A stretch of DNA of 64,000 nucleotides, from contig NZ_JAMOIM010000005.1 in NCBI RefSeq assembly GCF_026130545.1, forward strand, positions 1 to 64,000, written 5' to 3'. The notes below the pieces were generated by a model. That model worked only from the letters and a program-made list of their open reading frames with translations, searched no databases and was not told where the DNA came from. The first letter of the stretch is position 1. The number at the start of each line of letters is the position of its first letter. The DNA is from Lichenifustis flavocetrariae. Its GTDB lineage: Bacteria > Pseudomonadota > Alphaproteobacteria > Rhizobiales > Beijerinckiaceae. The position numbers and the translations under genes were made by a program. This document shows positions 45,551 through 56,400 of this stretch, in pieces.

Positions 45551-46876
45551 ATGCAGCCCCTTCTTTCCCGACGCGCCGCTCTCGCGACCGTGCCCGCCCT
45601 GGCCTTGGGATGGGGCATCTCCAGGGCCCTGCCGGCCGGCGCGCAGGAGCGCTACCTGGACATTCGCCCCGGCAGTGCCTTCCGGCCAATCACCATCGCG
45701 GTCACGAATTTCGGCGGCGACGCCGAACAGGGCGCCAAGCTGTCGGGAGTCATCGGCAACGACTTCAAACGCTCGACCTTCCTCCAGCCGACCGATCCGT
45801 CCACCTTCCCGGAGCAGAATGTGGACCCGGATGCGCCGAACCTCGCCGCCTGGAAAGCCACGAACGCGCAATTCGTTCTGACCGGCAAAAGTACGCGAGC
45901 GGGCGATGGCAAGTTGAACACCGAGTTTCGCTTGTGGGACCTTGCGGCCGGCGCTCAAATTGCCGGACAGCAATATGCGACGGAGGCCTCCAATGCGCGC
46001 CGAGTCGCACACATCGTGGCCGACGCCGTATTTACCAGAGTCACGGGCGAGAAGGGCTTTTTCGATTCGCGCGTGGTCTTCGTCGACGAGACTGGCAGCG
46101 CCGAGAAGCGCAAGAAGCGCCTCGCCATCATGGACCAGGACGGGTTCAACACAAAATATCTGACGCGCGGCGAGGATCTGGTTGTCACGCCCCGCTTTGC
46201 GCCCTCTGGGCAGGAAGTCGCCTACATGTCGTTCGGCCAGGACGAGCCGAAGGTCTTCATCCTCAATTTCGAGACGGGTCAGCGCGAGTCTGTCGGCAAC
46301 TTTCCCGGCATGACCTTCGCGCCTCGCTTCTCGCCGGACGGACAACGCCTGGCCATGTCGCTGGCGCAAGGCGCCGCCTCAAACATCTACGCTCTCAATC
46401 TTGGTAGCAAAGGACAGACGCAACTCACGAATTCGAACGCGATCGACACCTCTCCCTGCTACTCGCCCGACGGCTCACAGATGGTCTTCGAAAGTGACCG
46501 CGGCGGGACGCAGCAGATCTATGTTATGAGTGCTTCGGGTGGTGAGGCGCGCCGGATCTCGTTTGCGGAAGGGCGCTATTCAACGCCGGTCTGGTCTCCC
46601 AAAGGCGATCTCATCGCCTTCACGCGCCAGAAATCTTCGAGCTTCGCGATCGGCGTCATGAAACCGGACGGTTCAGGCGAACGCGTGCTGACGGAAGGCT
46701 TCCATAACGAGGGCCCGACATGGGCTCCGAACGGCCTCTATGTCATGTTCTTCCGCGATCCCGGCGGCAACGCGGGTTCGAAGATCTATATGGTCGACAT
46801 TTTCGGACGTGGCGAATTCCTGGTTCCGACGCCGTCCTTTGCATCCGACCCAAACTGGGGGCCGCTGCAGGGGTAA
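45551..46876 (+). CDS. tolB: Tol-Pal system translocation protein TolB
   Basis: The 441-residue periplasmic protein has an N-terminal domain ([18 protein letters not shown]) followed by a six-bladed propeller with WD40-like TolB repeats ([72 protein letters not shown]). The signal peptide contains twin arginines ([18 protein letters not shown]), suggesting Tat export. The ATG chosen lies beyond the tolA end; longer frames reach back into tolA. Confidence 0.94.
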   Translation: MQPLLSRRAALATVPALALGWGISRALPAGAQERYLDIRPGSAFRPITIAVTNFGGDAEQGAKLSGVIGNDFKRSTFLQPTDPSTFPEQNVDPDAPNLAAWKATNAQFVLTGKSTRAGDGKLNTEFRLWDLAAGAQIAGQQYATEASNARRVAHIVADAVFTRVTGEKGFFDSRVVFVDETGSAEKRKKRLAIMDQDGFNTKYLTRGEDLVVTPRFAPSGQEVAYMSFGQDEPKVFILNFETGQRESVGNFPGMTFAPRFSPDGQRLAMSLAQGAASNIYALNLGSKGQTQLTNSNAIDTSPCYSPDGSQMVFESDRGGTQQIYVMSASGGEARRISFAEGRYSTPVWSPKGDLIAFTRQKSSSFAIGVMKPDGSGERVLTEGFHNEGPTWAPNGLYVMFFRDPGGNAGSKIYMVDIFGRGEFLVPTPSFASDPNWGPLQG

Positions 46877-46899
46877 ATGAAGGTACGATGATTTTCTGA

Positions 46900-46935
46900 C
46901 GTCAAGGGGGTAAAATAGGTCCGCGCCTCTTGACG
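46900..46935. repeat. Inverted repeat upstream of the cfa gene
   Basis: CGTCAAG and CTTGACG face each other across 22 bases, 60 to 90 bases before the cfa start. This could be an operator or a weak stem. No T run follows, so a terminator is unlikely. Confidence 0.3.
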
Positions 46936-46992
46936 ACCCCGTCACACGGGCGTCAGAATTTGGCAAAAGCGTAGCTGCGTGCGGCCTTTGTC

Positions 46993-48219
46993 ATGTGGAA
47001 AAAAAGACTTCGAGACCTGATCAAGATCGGTCGTCTCCGCCTCATTGCCCCCAATGGGGATTTGGTGGAGTTGGGCGGGACCCCCTATCTCTCCCATCAT
47101 CGCCAGCTCGAGGTGACTGTTCGGCTGCATGGCTCTCTGACCCCCTTCAAACTCATGTTGGATCCCCACCGCTACCTCGGGGAATCCTACATGAACGGGG
47201 ATCTGACGATCGAGCGGGGCGATCTCTGGGACTTTATCGAGCTGATCGGCTACAATTTCGAGGAGCCTCGCCCGGATATCACGAATGGCTTCGCGGCCCT
47301 TGCGAACAGCGTCCTCCGGCGAATACAGCAGCACAACGACTTAACGGCTTCACGCCGCAACGTGGCGCACCACTACGATCTTTCGGAAGATTTCTATCGG
47401 CTCTTTCTCGACGCCGACATGCAATATTCCTGCGCTTACTTCAGATCGCCGAACGCCTCCATCGAGGAAGCCCAAACTGCCAAGAAGGAACATATCGCGG
47501 CGAAGCTACTGCTGGCGCCGGGCATGCGGGTTCTCGACATCGGCTGCGGCTGGGGCGGCATGGCGTTGTTCCTTGCCCGCACCCATCAGGTACGTGTCGT
47601 GGGCATCACGCTCTCGACAGAACAGCTGGCAGTGGCGAGGGCACGGGCTATGGGCCTGGAGGACCGGGTCAGCTTCGAGCTCATGGATTATCGCAAGGTC
47701 GAAGGCTCGTTCGATCGCATCGTCTCAGTCGGCATGTTCGAACATGTTGGGATCCCCCAATACGCCCAATACTTTCAAACGATGACAGAGCGTCTCGCGC
47801 CTGATGGTGTTGCTCTCGTGCACTCGATCGGCCGTATGCGGGGACCGTCGCGCACGTCAGGATTCATCCGCAAATTTATTTTCCCTGGTGGCTACGTTCC
47901 GGCTTTGTCTGAAGTTCTTCCGACGATTGAACGCAGCGGCTTGTGGCTCACGGACCTCGAAGTGCTCCGGATCCACTATGCGGAGACACTCCGGCTCTGG
48001 CGAGAACGGTTCATGGCCAATCGCCATCGCCTGCCGCCGCAATACGACGAGAAGTTCTGCCGGATGTGGGAGTTCTATCTCGCGTCGAGCGAAATGAGCT
48101 TTCGCTTCAACGGGTTCATGGTCTTTCAACTGCAATTGTCCCGCTCCGTGAACGCGGTGCCGCTGACGCGTGATTATATGACGACCCAGGAGCATCTTAT
48201 GGCGACGGCCGCTGAATAA
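46993..48219 (+). CDS. cfa: Cyclopropane-fatty-acyl-phospholipid synthase
   Basis: The 408-residue SAM-dependent enzyme has the N-terminal domain (PHRYLGESYMNGDLTIE). A linker carries NVAHHYDLSEDFYRLFLD and MQYSCAYF, and the SAM loop is VLDIGCGWGGMALFLA. Active-site segments MFEHVG, SIGR and IFPGGYVPAL follow. It methylenates cis double bonds of membrane phospholipid acyl chains, usually on entry to stationary phase or under acid stress. It lies between tolB and pal on the same strand, which is not the usual tol-pal layout. Confidence 0.93.
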   Translation: MWKKRLRDLIKIGRLRLIAPNGDLVELGGTPYLSHHRQLEVTVRLHGSLTPFKLMLDPHRYLGESYMNGDLTIERGDLWDFIELIGYNFEEPRPDITNGFAALANSVLRRIQQHNDLTASRRNVAHHYDLSEDFYRLFLDADMQYSCAYFRSPNASIEEAQTAKKEHIAAKLLLAPGMRVLDIGCGWGGMALFLARTHQVRVVGITLSTEQLAVARARAMGLEDRVSFELMDYRKVEGSFDRIVSVGMFEHVGIPQYAQYFQTMTERLAPDGVALVHSIGRMRGPSRTSGFIRKFIFPGGYVPALSEVLPTIERSGLWLTDLEVLRIHYAETLRLWRERFMANRHRLPPQYDEKFCRMWEFYLASSEMSFRFNGFMVFQLQLSRSVNAVPLTRDYMTTQEHLMATAAE

Positions 48220-48343
48220 GGCCGGGGCTCAAGTCGATCGCTTATGAACGCGACGCACCATAGTAGCGCGCGGCGAAAGAGGAATCCGGCGATATGTTGT
48301 GTTTTTACAACACATCTGCCGCACTCAGGCCATCAACAAACAC

Positions 48344-48423
48344 TTAACCATATGGCGGCGTCAGGTGGCGCCGACGTGTCTGTCACGCCTGCAACAAGGT
48401 TGACAGAACCTTCGCTTAACCAT
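48344..48423. promoter_or_regulatory. Putative pal promoter region with two TTAACCAT motifs
   Basis: Two identical TTAACCAT octamers (48344-48351 and 48416-48423) flank a TTGACA hexamer (48400-48405), with a TCTAAT -10-like hexamer at 48430. TTAACCAT is a half-site form associated with CtrA in alphaproteobacteria. The 256-base gap after cfa therefore probably holds a separate pal promoter. Confidence 0.45.
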
Positions 48424-48475
48424 CGGCAGTCTAATGAGAAGGCCTGATCGGTCGCGGTTGGATGGGATTTTTGCG

Positions 48476-48994
48476 ATGCAGCCTTTCACCTCTTTGCGCC
48501 TGTTGAAGTTCGCCGCTCTTCTCTCGGCCGGGCTGGCGCTCACGGCTTGCGCCAAAAACGGCATCGAAGACGCGGCGCTGGGTGGCGGCGGTCTCGGCAC
48601 CGGTTCTGGTGCCGGAATGGCGACGCCCGGAAGCGTGCAGGATTTCGCCGTCAACGTCGGCGATCGCGTGTTCTTCGAATCGGACCAGACCACGCTCAGC
48701 CAGACCGCCCAGGCAACGCTGGACAAGCAGGCCGTGTGGCTGGCGCGTTACGGCAATTATGCCTTCACGATCGAGGGGCATGCCGACGAGCGCGGCACAC
48801 GCGAGTATAACTTCGCGCTCGGCTCACGCCGCGCGGATGCCGTCAAGGAATACCTCGTCGCCAAGGGGATTCCGGCTGCGCGCATGCACACGATCTCGTA
48901 CGGCAAGGAACGGCCCGTCGCGACCTGCAACGATATCTCATGCTGGTCGCAGAACCGTCGCGCCGTCACCGTATTGAACGGCGGTCAGTCCTAA
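48476..48994 (+). CDS. pal: Peptidoglycan-associated lipoprotein Pal
   Basis: The 172-residue outer-membrane lipoprotein has a lipoprotein signal with lipobox LTAC (Cys about 24), a Gly-rich linker, and the OmpA-like peptidoglycan-binding domain: DRVFFESDQTTL, TIEGHADERGTREYNFALG (Asp and Arg of the diaminopimelate pocket) and SQNRRAVTVL. It anchors the outer membrane to the wall and recycles through TolA/TolB. The ATG (MQPFTSLRLL) is preferred to an upstream frame extension. Confidence 0.95.
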   Translation: MQPFTSLRLLKFAALLSAGLALTACAKNGIEDAALGGGGLGTGSGAGMATPGSVQDFAVNVGDRVFFESDQTTLSQTAQATLDKQAVWLARYGNYAFTIEGHADERGTREYNFALGSRRADAVKEYLVAKGIPAARMHTISYGKERPVATCNDISCWSQNRRAVTVLNGGQS

Positions 48995-49078
48995 GAGCAC
49001 GATCTCCGCGAGACATCACAATTTGGCCGAAAACGGTCGGTCTTTCGGGCGGCTCCTCTATCGCTGAGATAAAACGGT

Positions 49079-50200
49079 ATGCGCGTCCCGGTCACCTTGA
49101 TGTTCAGCGCTGTTCTGTGTGTCTCAGCGCTTGTTTCGGGTGCGCAGGCAGGCGAACAGGTCCGAGCCACCCACCCGATCGTCCTGGCGCAAGCTGACGA
49201 CGATCAGGGTATGGCGCCGGACCCGCAATCGAGCGCCGCCGGCTTGACGGTCCGCATGGACCGGCTGGAAGGGACGATTCGCTCGCTGACCGGTCAAATC
49301 GAGGAATTGCAGTTCCAGAACCGGAAACTGACGGACGATCTGCGCAAGATGCAGCAGGATGTCGACTTCAGGTTCCAGGACCTTAGCCGTCCTGGCGGAG
49401 CAGGATCTGCCGCGCCCCGACCTGTCAAGAAGACGGAAGCCGACCCGGCCCTCGATGGCGCCGCAGGAATGCCCCTGGACGCCAGCGGAGTCACTCCGAC
49501 CACGCCCGCGTCCGGCCCAAGTGTCACGGGCCCGAAGCTGGCTCGCCGCACCGGCGATGCGTTCGATCCGTCGTCCGACCCGACCGCGCCCGGCGCTCCG
49601 CGCCCACTCGGTTCGACCGCACCGAGTTCACCCCTGAACGGTTCTGAGACCGGGACGCCCCCGGCACGCATCGTCGATGCGACCCCGAACGCACCGCTCG
49701 ACCTCATGCGGCGGACGCCCGGCGACACCGTCTCGCCGGCCTTGCCCACCACGGACAGCGTCGTGGTTCCGCGTCCGGCCGTACCGAGTCCTGGACAGGT
49801 CGCGAGCCTCGTCCCGGGCGGCACGCGCGACGAGTACAACAGCGATCTGGATCTCTATAAGCAAGGTCAATACGATAGCGCGGCGACGGGCCTAAAAGGC
49901 TTCATCGACAAATATCCGCGCGACCGGCTGGTGCCCGATGCCGTGTACCTGCTCGGCGAAACCTATTCACGGCTCGGACGGCATCGCGAAGCCGCGGAGC
50001 AATATCTTCGGCTCTCGACCGACTTCAGCAAGGCTCCCCGCGCGCCGGACGCGCTTTTGCGATTGGGCATGTCGCTGAACGCCATGGGGGTGAAGGAGCA
50101 GGCCTGCGCAACCTATGAAGAGGTCACACGCCGCTACCCGGCCGCTTCGGCCGACGTGCGCGCGAGCGTCGACCGTGAGATGAAACGAGCCCGCTGCTGA
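49079..50200 (+). CDS. cpoB: CpoB/YbgF periplasmic coordinator of cell division
   Basis: The 373-residue exported protein has a signal peptide (TLMFSAVLCVSALVSGAQAG) and a short trimerising coiled coil (RMDRLEGTIRSLTGQIEELQ). A long Pro/Thr-rich linker follows, then C-terminal TPRs (YNSDLDLYKQGQYDSAATGL, LVPDAVYLLGETYSRLGRH). In enterics CpoB links Tol energy to septal peptidoglycan synthesis. The linker here is unusually long (about residues 100-250). It ends the tol-pal gene run. Confidence 0.9.
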   Translation: MRVPVTLMFSAVLCVSALVSGAQAGEQVRATHPIVLAQADDDQGMAPDPQSSAAGLTVRMDRLEGTIRSLTGQIEELQFQNRKLTDDLRKMQQDVDFRFQDLSRPGGAGSAAPRPVKKTEADPALDGAAGMPLDASGVTPTTPASGPSVTGPKLARRTGDAFDPSSDPTAPGAPRPLGSTAPSSPLNGSETGTPPARIVDATPNAPLDLMRRTPGDTVSPALPTTDSVVVPRPAVPSPGQVASLVPGGTRDEYNSDLDLYKQGQYDSAATGLKGFIDKYPRDRLVPDAVYLLGETYSRLGRHREAAEQYLRLSTDFSKAPRAPDALLRLGMSLNAMGVKEQACATYEEVTRRYPAASADVRASVDREMKRARC

Positions 50201-50203
50201 GTC

Positions 50204-51226
50204 GTGCCGGACAGCCTCGGGCCGGTCACAACCCAAAGCTTCGACTTGCCACGGCTGTTTCGCCATCTCGCTCAGGCCAATGGCGTCGTGCTCGCTGTCT
50301 CAGGAGGTCCGGATTCGACGGCCCTCATGCATCTTGCAGCCGCGTGGCACCTCACCTCTCGCGTCCCCCTCTATGTGGCCACGGTCGATCACGGCCTACG
50401 CGCAGAAGCGGCGGCAGAGACTGAGGCCGTCCAGGCTGCGGCAGGAGGGCTTGGGCTTCCCTTCCATCTGTTGCGCTGGCACGGCGACAAGCCTCGCCGC
50501 GCGATCCAGGAAAAAGCCCGGGACGCACGCCACGATCTGCTCTTCGGACTGGCGGCCGACGTGGGTGCCTCGCATGTCGCGACCGCGCATACGCTGGACG
50601 ATCAGGCCGAAACACTGCTGTTCCGGCTCGCGCGCGGATCCGGTCTGCGCGGCCTTTGCGGGATCCGACCGGTGTCGTCCCGCAATGGACTCATGCTGGT
50701 CCGCCCGTTGCTCAACCTGCGTAAAGAGACGCTCGTCTCGCTCTGCATAGGCAACAACTGGCCTTTCCTTCAGGATCCCTCCAACGTGGATCCACGCTTC
50801 GCGCGAGCACGCTGGCGACGATTGACCCCGCAGCTTGCGGCGGAGGGGCTGACGCCGGAACGCCTGGGTGCGCTCGCGGAGCGGCTCGCGCGGGCGGAGG
50901 CCGCGCTCGAGAGTGCGGCCGATCATCTCGCCCGACGCTGCGCCGCAGAGGCTTCGCCGGACCAACGCAGGTTTCAGGCGGCCGACCTGTTCGCCGAACC
51001 CGACGAACTCGTGCTTCGCGTGATCGAGGACGCTCTGACCACTTTGGTCGCATCAACCCCAGTGCGGCTCGATCGCCTTGAAGCTCTGGTTCTCGTGCTT
51101 CGCGACAGCGCGGCTCGGGGAATGCCGCTGCGCCGCACCTTGCATCATTGCACTGTCGTCCTCGACCGCCACTTGGTGCTGACGATCCAGCCAGAAGGTT
51201 TGCGCAAACGCGGCGCAACAGCATAG
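50204..51226 (+). CDS. tilS: tRNA(Ile)-lysidine synthase
   Basis: The 340-residue N-type ATP pyrophosphatase has the PP-loop SGGPDS (residues 33-38), DHGLR, HTLDDQAETLLFRL and RPLLNLRKETL. It modifies C34 of tRNA-Ile2 (anticodon CAU) to lysidine so it reads AUA, and the gene is essential in most bacteria. Only the short C-terminal region is present. The GTG start is three bases after the cpoB stop, so the two are co-transcribed. Confidence 0.94.
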   Translation: MPDSLGPVTTQSFDLPRLFRHLAQANGVVLAVSGGPDSTALMHLAAAWHLTSRVPLYVATVDHGLRAEAAAETEAVQAAAGGLGLPFHLLRWHGDKPRRAIQEKARDARHDLLFGLAADVGASHVATAHTLDDQAETLLFRLARGSGLRGLCGIRPVSSRNGLMLVRPLLNLRKETLVSLCIGNNWPFLQDPSNVDPRFARARWRRLTPQLAAEGLTPERLGALAERLARAEAALESAADHLARRCAAEASPDQRRFQAADLFAEPDELVLRVIEDALTTLVASTPVRLDRLEALVLVLRDSAARGMPLRRTLHHCTVVLDRHLVLTIQPEGLRKRGATA

Positions 51227-51430
51227 GCCGCTGAATCGCGTCCTTTCACGGCTCTGAATTACATTGTCGTTAAATGCGACCGGATGATCCTCGGCCGTTC
51301 CCTTGGCAACGCCGCCCGCGCGGCATACATTGCAGTTTGACATCGGTGCGGCCCGTCGGGCGGATGCAGTCGACGTACACCTCTTCCCGGTGCGCAAGTG
51401 TCGGGGCATCAGTTGAGACACGGGTCAGAG

Positions 51431-53344
51431 ATGAATCCGAATTTCCGGAACTTCGCCCTTTGGGTGATCATATTCCTGCTGGTCGTGGCCCTTGTTCTGC
51501 TGTTCCAGAATCCAGGCCAACGCTCGCAGTCGCAAGATATCAGCTTCAGCCAGCTTCTGAGCGAGGTCGATCAAGGCCATGTTCGTGAGGTGACGATCGC
51601 CGGAGCCGAGATCACAGGCCACTTCAACGACAGCCGGGCCTTCTCGACCTATGCGCCGAACGACCCTTCCCTTGTCCAGACGCTGTACAAGAAGAATGTG
51701 TCGATCACGGCCAAGCCCCCATCGGATGGCAATTCCTGGCTGGTGACTCTGCTGGTCAACGGCCTTCCGCTGATCGCTTTCATCGGCGTGTGGATCTTCA
51801 TGTCCCGGCAGATGCAGGGGGCTGGCGGTAAAGCCATGGGATTCGGCAAGTCGAAGGCGAAGCTTCTCACTGAAGCACATGGGCGTGTGACATTTGAAGA
51901 TGTCGCTGGCGTCGATGAGGCCAAGGAAGATCTTGAAGAGATTGTCGAGTTTCTTCGTGATCCGCAGAAGTTTCAGCGACTTGGTGGTCGTATTCCGCGT
52001 GGCGTCCTGCTTGTTGGACCGCCCGGCACTGGTAAGACCTTGCTGGCGCGCGCCATCGCGGGTGAAGCCAACGTGCCATTCTTCACGATCTCGGGTTCGG
52101 ATTTCGTGGAAATGTTTGTCGGCGTCGGCGCGAGCCGGGTCCGTGACATGTTCGAGCAGGCGAAGAAGAATGCGCCCTGCATTATCTTCATCGACGAAAT
52201 CGACGCTGTCGGGCGTCATCGCGGGGCGGGCCTCGGCGGCGGCAACGACGAGCGTGAGCAGACCCTGAACCAGCTTCTTGTCGAGATGGACGGGTTCGAG
52301 GCGAATGAAGGTATCATCCTGATCGCAGCCACCAACAGGCCGGACGTTCTCGACCCCGCCCTTCTGCGTCCGGGCCGCTTCGATCGTCAGATCGTGGTTC
52401 CGAATCCAGACGTGATCGGTCGCGAGCGGATCCTCAAGGTGCATGTGCGCAAGGTTCCGCTGTCGCCCGACGTCGATCTCAAGACGGTGGCACGTGGGAC
52501 ACCGGGGTTCTCGGGTGCCGATCTGATGAACCTCGTCAACGAATCGGCATTGATGGCGGCGCGACGCGGCAAGCGGATCGTCACAATGGTCGAATTCGAA
52601 GATGCGAAAGACAAGATCATGATGGGCGCTGAACGGCGAACCCTCGTGATGACCGAACAGGAGAAGATGCTCACCGCCTATCACGAGGGTGGACACGCGA
52701 TCGTGGCGCTGACGGTTCCGGCGACGGATCCGGTCCACAAAGCCACGATCATCCCGCGTGGACGCGCACTCGGCATGGTGATGCAGCTGCCTGAGCGCGA
52801 TAAACTCTCGATGAGCTTCGAGCAGATGACATCCCGTCTTGCGGTGCTGATGGGCGGCCGGGTCGCTGAGGAGCTTGTATTCGGCAAGGAGAAGGTGACC
52901 TCGGGAGCCCAATCCGACATCGAGCAGGCCACCAAGCTGGCGCGCGCTATGGTGACGCGCTGGGGCTTTTCCGACGAGCTCGGCACGGTGATGTACGGCG
53001 AGAACCAGGAAGAGGTCTTTCTCGGCTACTCCATGGGTCGCCAGCAAAACATCTCCGAGTCCACGTCACAGAAGATCGATTCGGAGGTGCGTCGTCTGGT
53101 CGAGACGGGGCTTTCTCAAGCAACGGAAATCCTCACGACGCGCCGCAACGATCTCGAATCCCTCGCGAAGGGGCTGCTCGAATACGAGACCCTGACGGGC
53201 GACGAAATCCTTGGACTTCTCAAGGGGCGCCCGCCCGTGCGTGAGTCTGGCGACGAGCCCCCGCCGCGTCCCTCGGCTGTACCGAATGTGGGCAAGGGCC
53301 GTCCGAAGCCGGGCCCGGAATTGGAACCGCAACCTTCGGCGTGA
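51431..53344 (+). CDS. ftsH: ATP-dependent zinc metalloprotease FtsH
   Basis: The 637-residue protein has two membrane helices ([17 protein letters not shown] and [21 protein letters not shown]). The AAA+ domain has Walker A GPPGTGKT (near 197-204), [11 protein letters not shown] and the second region of homology [19 protein letters not shown]. The zinc protease motif HEGGH lies near 418-422. It degrades misfolded membrane proteins and regulators such as LpxC. It follows tilS by about 200 bases and ends at a strong terminator. Confidence 0.97.
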   Translation: MNPNFRNFALWVIIFLLVVALVLLFQNPGQRSQSQDISFSQLLSEVDQGHVREVTIAGAEITGHFNDSRAFSTYAPNDPSLVQTLYKKNVSITAKPPSDGNSWLVTLLVNGLPLIAFIGVWIFMSRQMQGAGGKAMGFGKSKAKLLTEAHGRVTFEDVAGVDEAKEDLEEIVEFLRDPQKFQRLGGRIPRGVLLVGPPGTGKTLLARAIAGEANVPFFTISGSDFVEMFVGVGASRVRDMFEQAKKNAPCIIFIDEIDAVGRHRGAGLGGGNDEREQTLNQLLVEMDGFEANEGIILIAATNRPDVLDPALLRPGRFDRQIVVPNPDVIGRERILKVHVRKVPLSPDVDLKTVARGTPGFSGADLMNLVNESALMAARRGKRIVTMVEFEDAKDKIMMGAERRTLVMTEQEKMLTAYHEGGHAIVALTVPATDPVHKATIIPRGRALGMVMQLPERDKLSMSFEQMTSRLAVLMGGRVAEELVFGKEKVTSGAQSDIEQATKLARAMVTRWGFSDELGTVMYGENQEEVFLGYSMGRQQNISESTSQKIDSEVRRLVETGLSQATEILTTRRNDLESLAKGLLEYETLTGDEILGLLKGRPPVRESGDEPPPRPSAVPNVGKGRPKPGPELEPQPSA

Positions 53345-53364
53345 TCGTTTCGATTATCTGAAAC

Positions 53365-53398
53365 AAAAAAGCCCCGGGCTTCGGCCCGGGGCTTTTTT
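53365..53398. terminator. Bidirectional intrinsic terminator
   Basis: A perfect nine-base stem (GCCCCGGGC/GCCCGGGGC) with a TTCG loop is flanked by A6 on the left and T6 on the right. It works for ftsH from the left and for the convergent PodJ-like gene from the right, whose stop is 16 bases away. Confidence 0.95.
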
Positions 53399-53413
53399 GT
53401 AGGGCACCGAACC

Positions 53414-56400
53414 TCACATGCTGCTGATGCGTGCCTCGCCCTTGCGGTTCGCTGTCTTGGCCGGCGCGACAGCATCCCATCCGCCAGGAGGCACCGGCAC
53501 GTCATTGGCGGCGGCATCCGGAACCAGCGCATGGAAGGATGCGACTGAAGCCTTGGCGTTGGCCAATCCTTTGGCGTCGAGCTTTGCCGCGATCGTGTCG
53601 CGTTTAGCGACAGCGTCGGCGTCACCCTGGTCGGCTGCGAGCGCGAACCATGCGTAGGATTGCTCGAGGTTCTGAGGGACACCCAAGCCGCGCGCGAACA
53701 GGACGGCAAGATTGAACTGGCTGTCCCGCACCCCGTAGCTGGCCGCTTTCGTGAACCACGTGACGGCCTTGCCGTAGTCAGGCTTCGATCCGGCGCCCTC
53801 CGCCGACATGACCGCCAGATTGTGCATCGCTCGAACATTGCCTTGTCCGGCCGCCTTCTGATACCAGGCCACCGCCAGGGCCGGATCGGCTGCGACACCG
53901 ACCCCCTTTTCGTAGATCGACCCCAGCCGGTACTGAGCGGAGGCCAGGCCCTGTTGCGCGGCACGCTGGAACCAGGCTGCCGCCTGCTTGGCGTCTCGCG
54001 TCACGCCACGTCCCTCGGACAGGCGGACAGCAACCTCGAACTGGGCCGCGGCATTGCCGCTCGAGGCGAGATCGCGCAAACCCGGGCTGATCCCGCTCAT
54101 TCCAGTATCGGGCGGCGCCGCAACCTGCGGTGAGGCACTGGCTTGGGGATCCGTCGGGATGGCGGCCCCACCCATGAAGCGCGAGGCAACAACGTCCCTC
54201 TGTTCCGGAGGCGTCAGCAGCGACGTGCCACTTGGCGGCGCCTTAGGTGCAGGATCGACGTGCGTTGAGGGTGTTGGATCAGCCGGGGCTTCACTTCCCT
54301 TTCGGGCGCGAGCGTCGGCATCCTGACTTGCCTGTTCGCCGCCGATTGGAGCTGCGTCGCCCGTCACCTTGCGAGGCGGAAGGTCGACCGTCCTGTCGCC
54401 GGTGGTGGAAAGCCGGACGATCTGCAAGGTTCCGAGGAGCAACACCAGTCCCGCCAATCCGAGCAAAAGCGGGCGGCGCTTCCTTGCGAAGAACGAATGA
54501 GCTTTCTGTTCGGTGTCGGTAGAGACCGGATCGCTCTTCGCAGCGCCGGCGGTCAGCGAGGCCTCCATGGCTGAGGCTTGGGCGGCTTGCGCGGCGCGGC
54601 GCGCGGCGGCGATGAGCGGCGCGACGCTGCTTGCCGACGACGATCTCGCGTTCGGGCCGATGTCCGGTGTTGGCGCGAAGGGCGGCGCGGCCCCATCGTG
54701 GCCGGACGCAGCCGAGAGCATTCCAAGCGCCACGTCAGGCTCGATCAGAAATTGTTCGGGATCGAACTTATGCCGCGCATCTTGCCTTTCGGGGAGGACG
54801 GTTTCCGATGGGGACCGATTGCGACGGCGGGCCGGCTTTGGGGCCGTGTCCGCGTCCGCGATCGACATACGCGCTTCAGGCGCGGTGCGCTCCGTCACGA
54901 GGCGATCGACCAGGCGTTCCAGCGTCGTGTTAAGGGCCGTGAGAGTCGTATTGACGCGACGTTCCGAGGCTTCCTGGATGCGGCGGAGTTCCGCCAGCCC
55001 CTGGCTCACGTGATCGACGTCGAGCCCGGTCTGGACTGTGAGCTCTCCGCCGTTCAGCTTGGGATTGTCGAGGGCGGCTCGCAATGTGTCCTGAGCCGCG
55101 GTGCGGGCCGCATTCTCGGCCGCATCGATGGCGACGTTCCGGGATTGTTCGATCTGAAGGAACAGGTCGCCGATCAGGCGCTCGATCCCGGCGAGGGCCG
55201 CACTGCCCGTGTCCGAGCGGTCGAGACGTTCCATCAATTGGCCGATCTGCGCCTGGAGGGCGTTCATCGCCTCGGCGTCGGCCTGTGGATTTCGCGCATC
55301 GTCGATGCGGTCGGCCAAGCCGCCCACAAGGCCGTAGAGCGCATTCACGTCCTGCGAGGCCCGGCTGAACGTATCGATCTTGGCCGATAGAGTTCCGATA
55401 CGTTCTTCGAGCCCCGCCAAGCTGACCGGCGGAGACACACGCGCCGAAAGGCGGGCCGCCAGCGTTTCGTGCGCCTGATCGATCTGTCGCGTGAGATCCT
55501 CGAACAGCGTCTGTGGCTGCTGGTTCGCCTCCGCGATCTTGTCGATCCGCGCTGACAAGGCTTCGATCCTGCGATCGATGGTCCCTAAGATCCCGTTCGA
55601 TCCCAAGTCCTTCAGCAAGCCACGGATGTCGCCGATCGCGTTGCCGAGATCGCGTGACACAGCCGGCGAGGTCCGCTGGGCCAGATCACTGACTTGGTTG
55701 CCTAGGGCCAGAATCTCATCATGGAGCCGTTCCGAGGTTTGGAGCCGGCCCGAGAAGGTGTCGATCACCTCGTGCATCGCACGGATTTCGTTTCTGATCT
55801 CCGCGACAGCCTTGTGATCGCTCGCCTGCTGCAGACTTTGGACTTTGTCCGCCAGACCCCGCATGTCGCGACGCACAGATTCCATGGCCTTGGAAGGGTC
55901 TGCCGCGCGGATCGCTTCGCGCATCTCGAGGCTAAGCCGCTCGACAGGCGCGAGAACGGAGGCCTGCACCCCGTCGAGCTTCGAGAGATCGACCCGCCCG
56001 ATCAGTTCCCGCACTGCCGTTTCCAACGAAGTCACGGATTGCTGCGGTGCCAGCTGCGAGAGGCTCTCGGACAGTAGCGCCACCTCGCGGCGCAGCGCGT
56101 CGATTGACCGATCCGTCGATCGATCGCCCGGGCGGGACACAGGCTGCGTCGAGCCTGGTTGTCGCGGAGAATCGGGCGTCCCGGCCTCGCTGGAGAGTGG
56201 GCCACCTCGGGGAGAGGACATCGTCTGGGCGTCCAACCGTTCAGCCAGGGATTTGAAATCAGCGTGCAGGTCGGCAAAGGGCGCGGGACCGCCCGCTTTT
56301 TCCGCACGTCGCGCCAATGGCTGGGCTTCTCTCTCCCGCCGCGCCACGCGGGCCGGCTCTACCATGCGGGTTCCGACTTCGTCACGCCGCCCCCCATTCG

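Noticed and set aside
51425-53047. 540-codon open frame antisense to ftsH
   Set aside because: It mirrors the FtsH codons in a GC-rich gene, is His/Arg-rich, and has no ribosome binding site or recognisable motif. FtsH on the other strand has complete family motifs.
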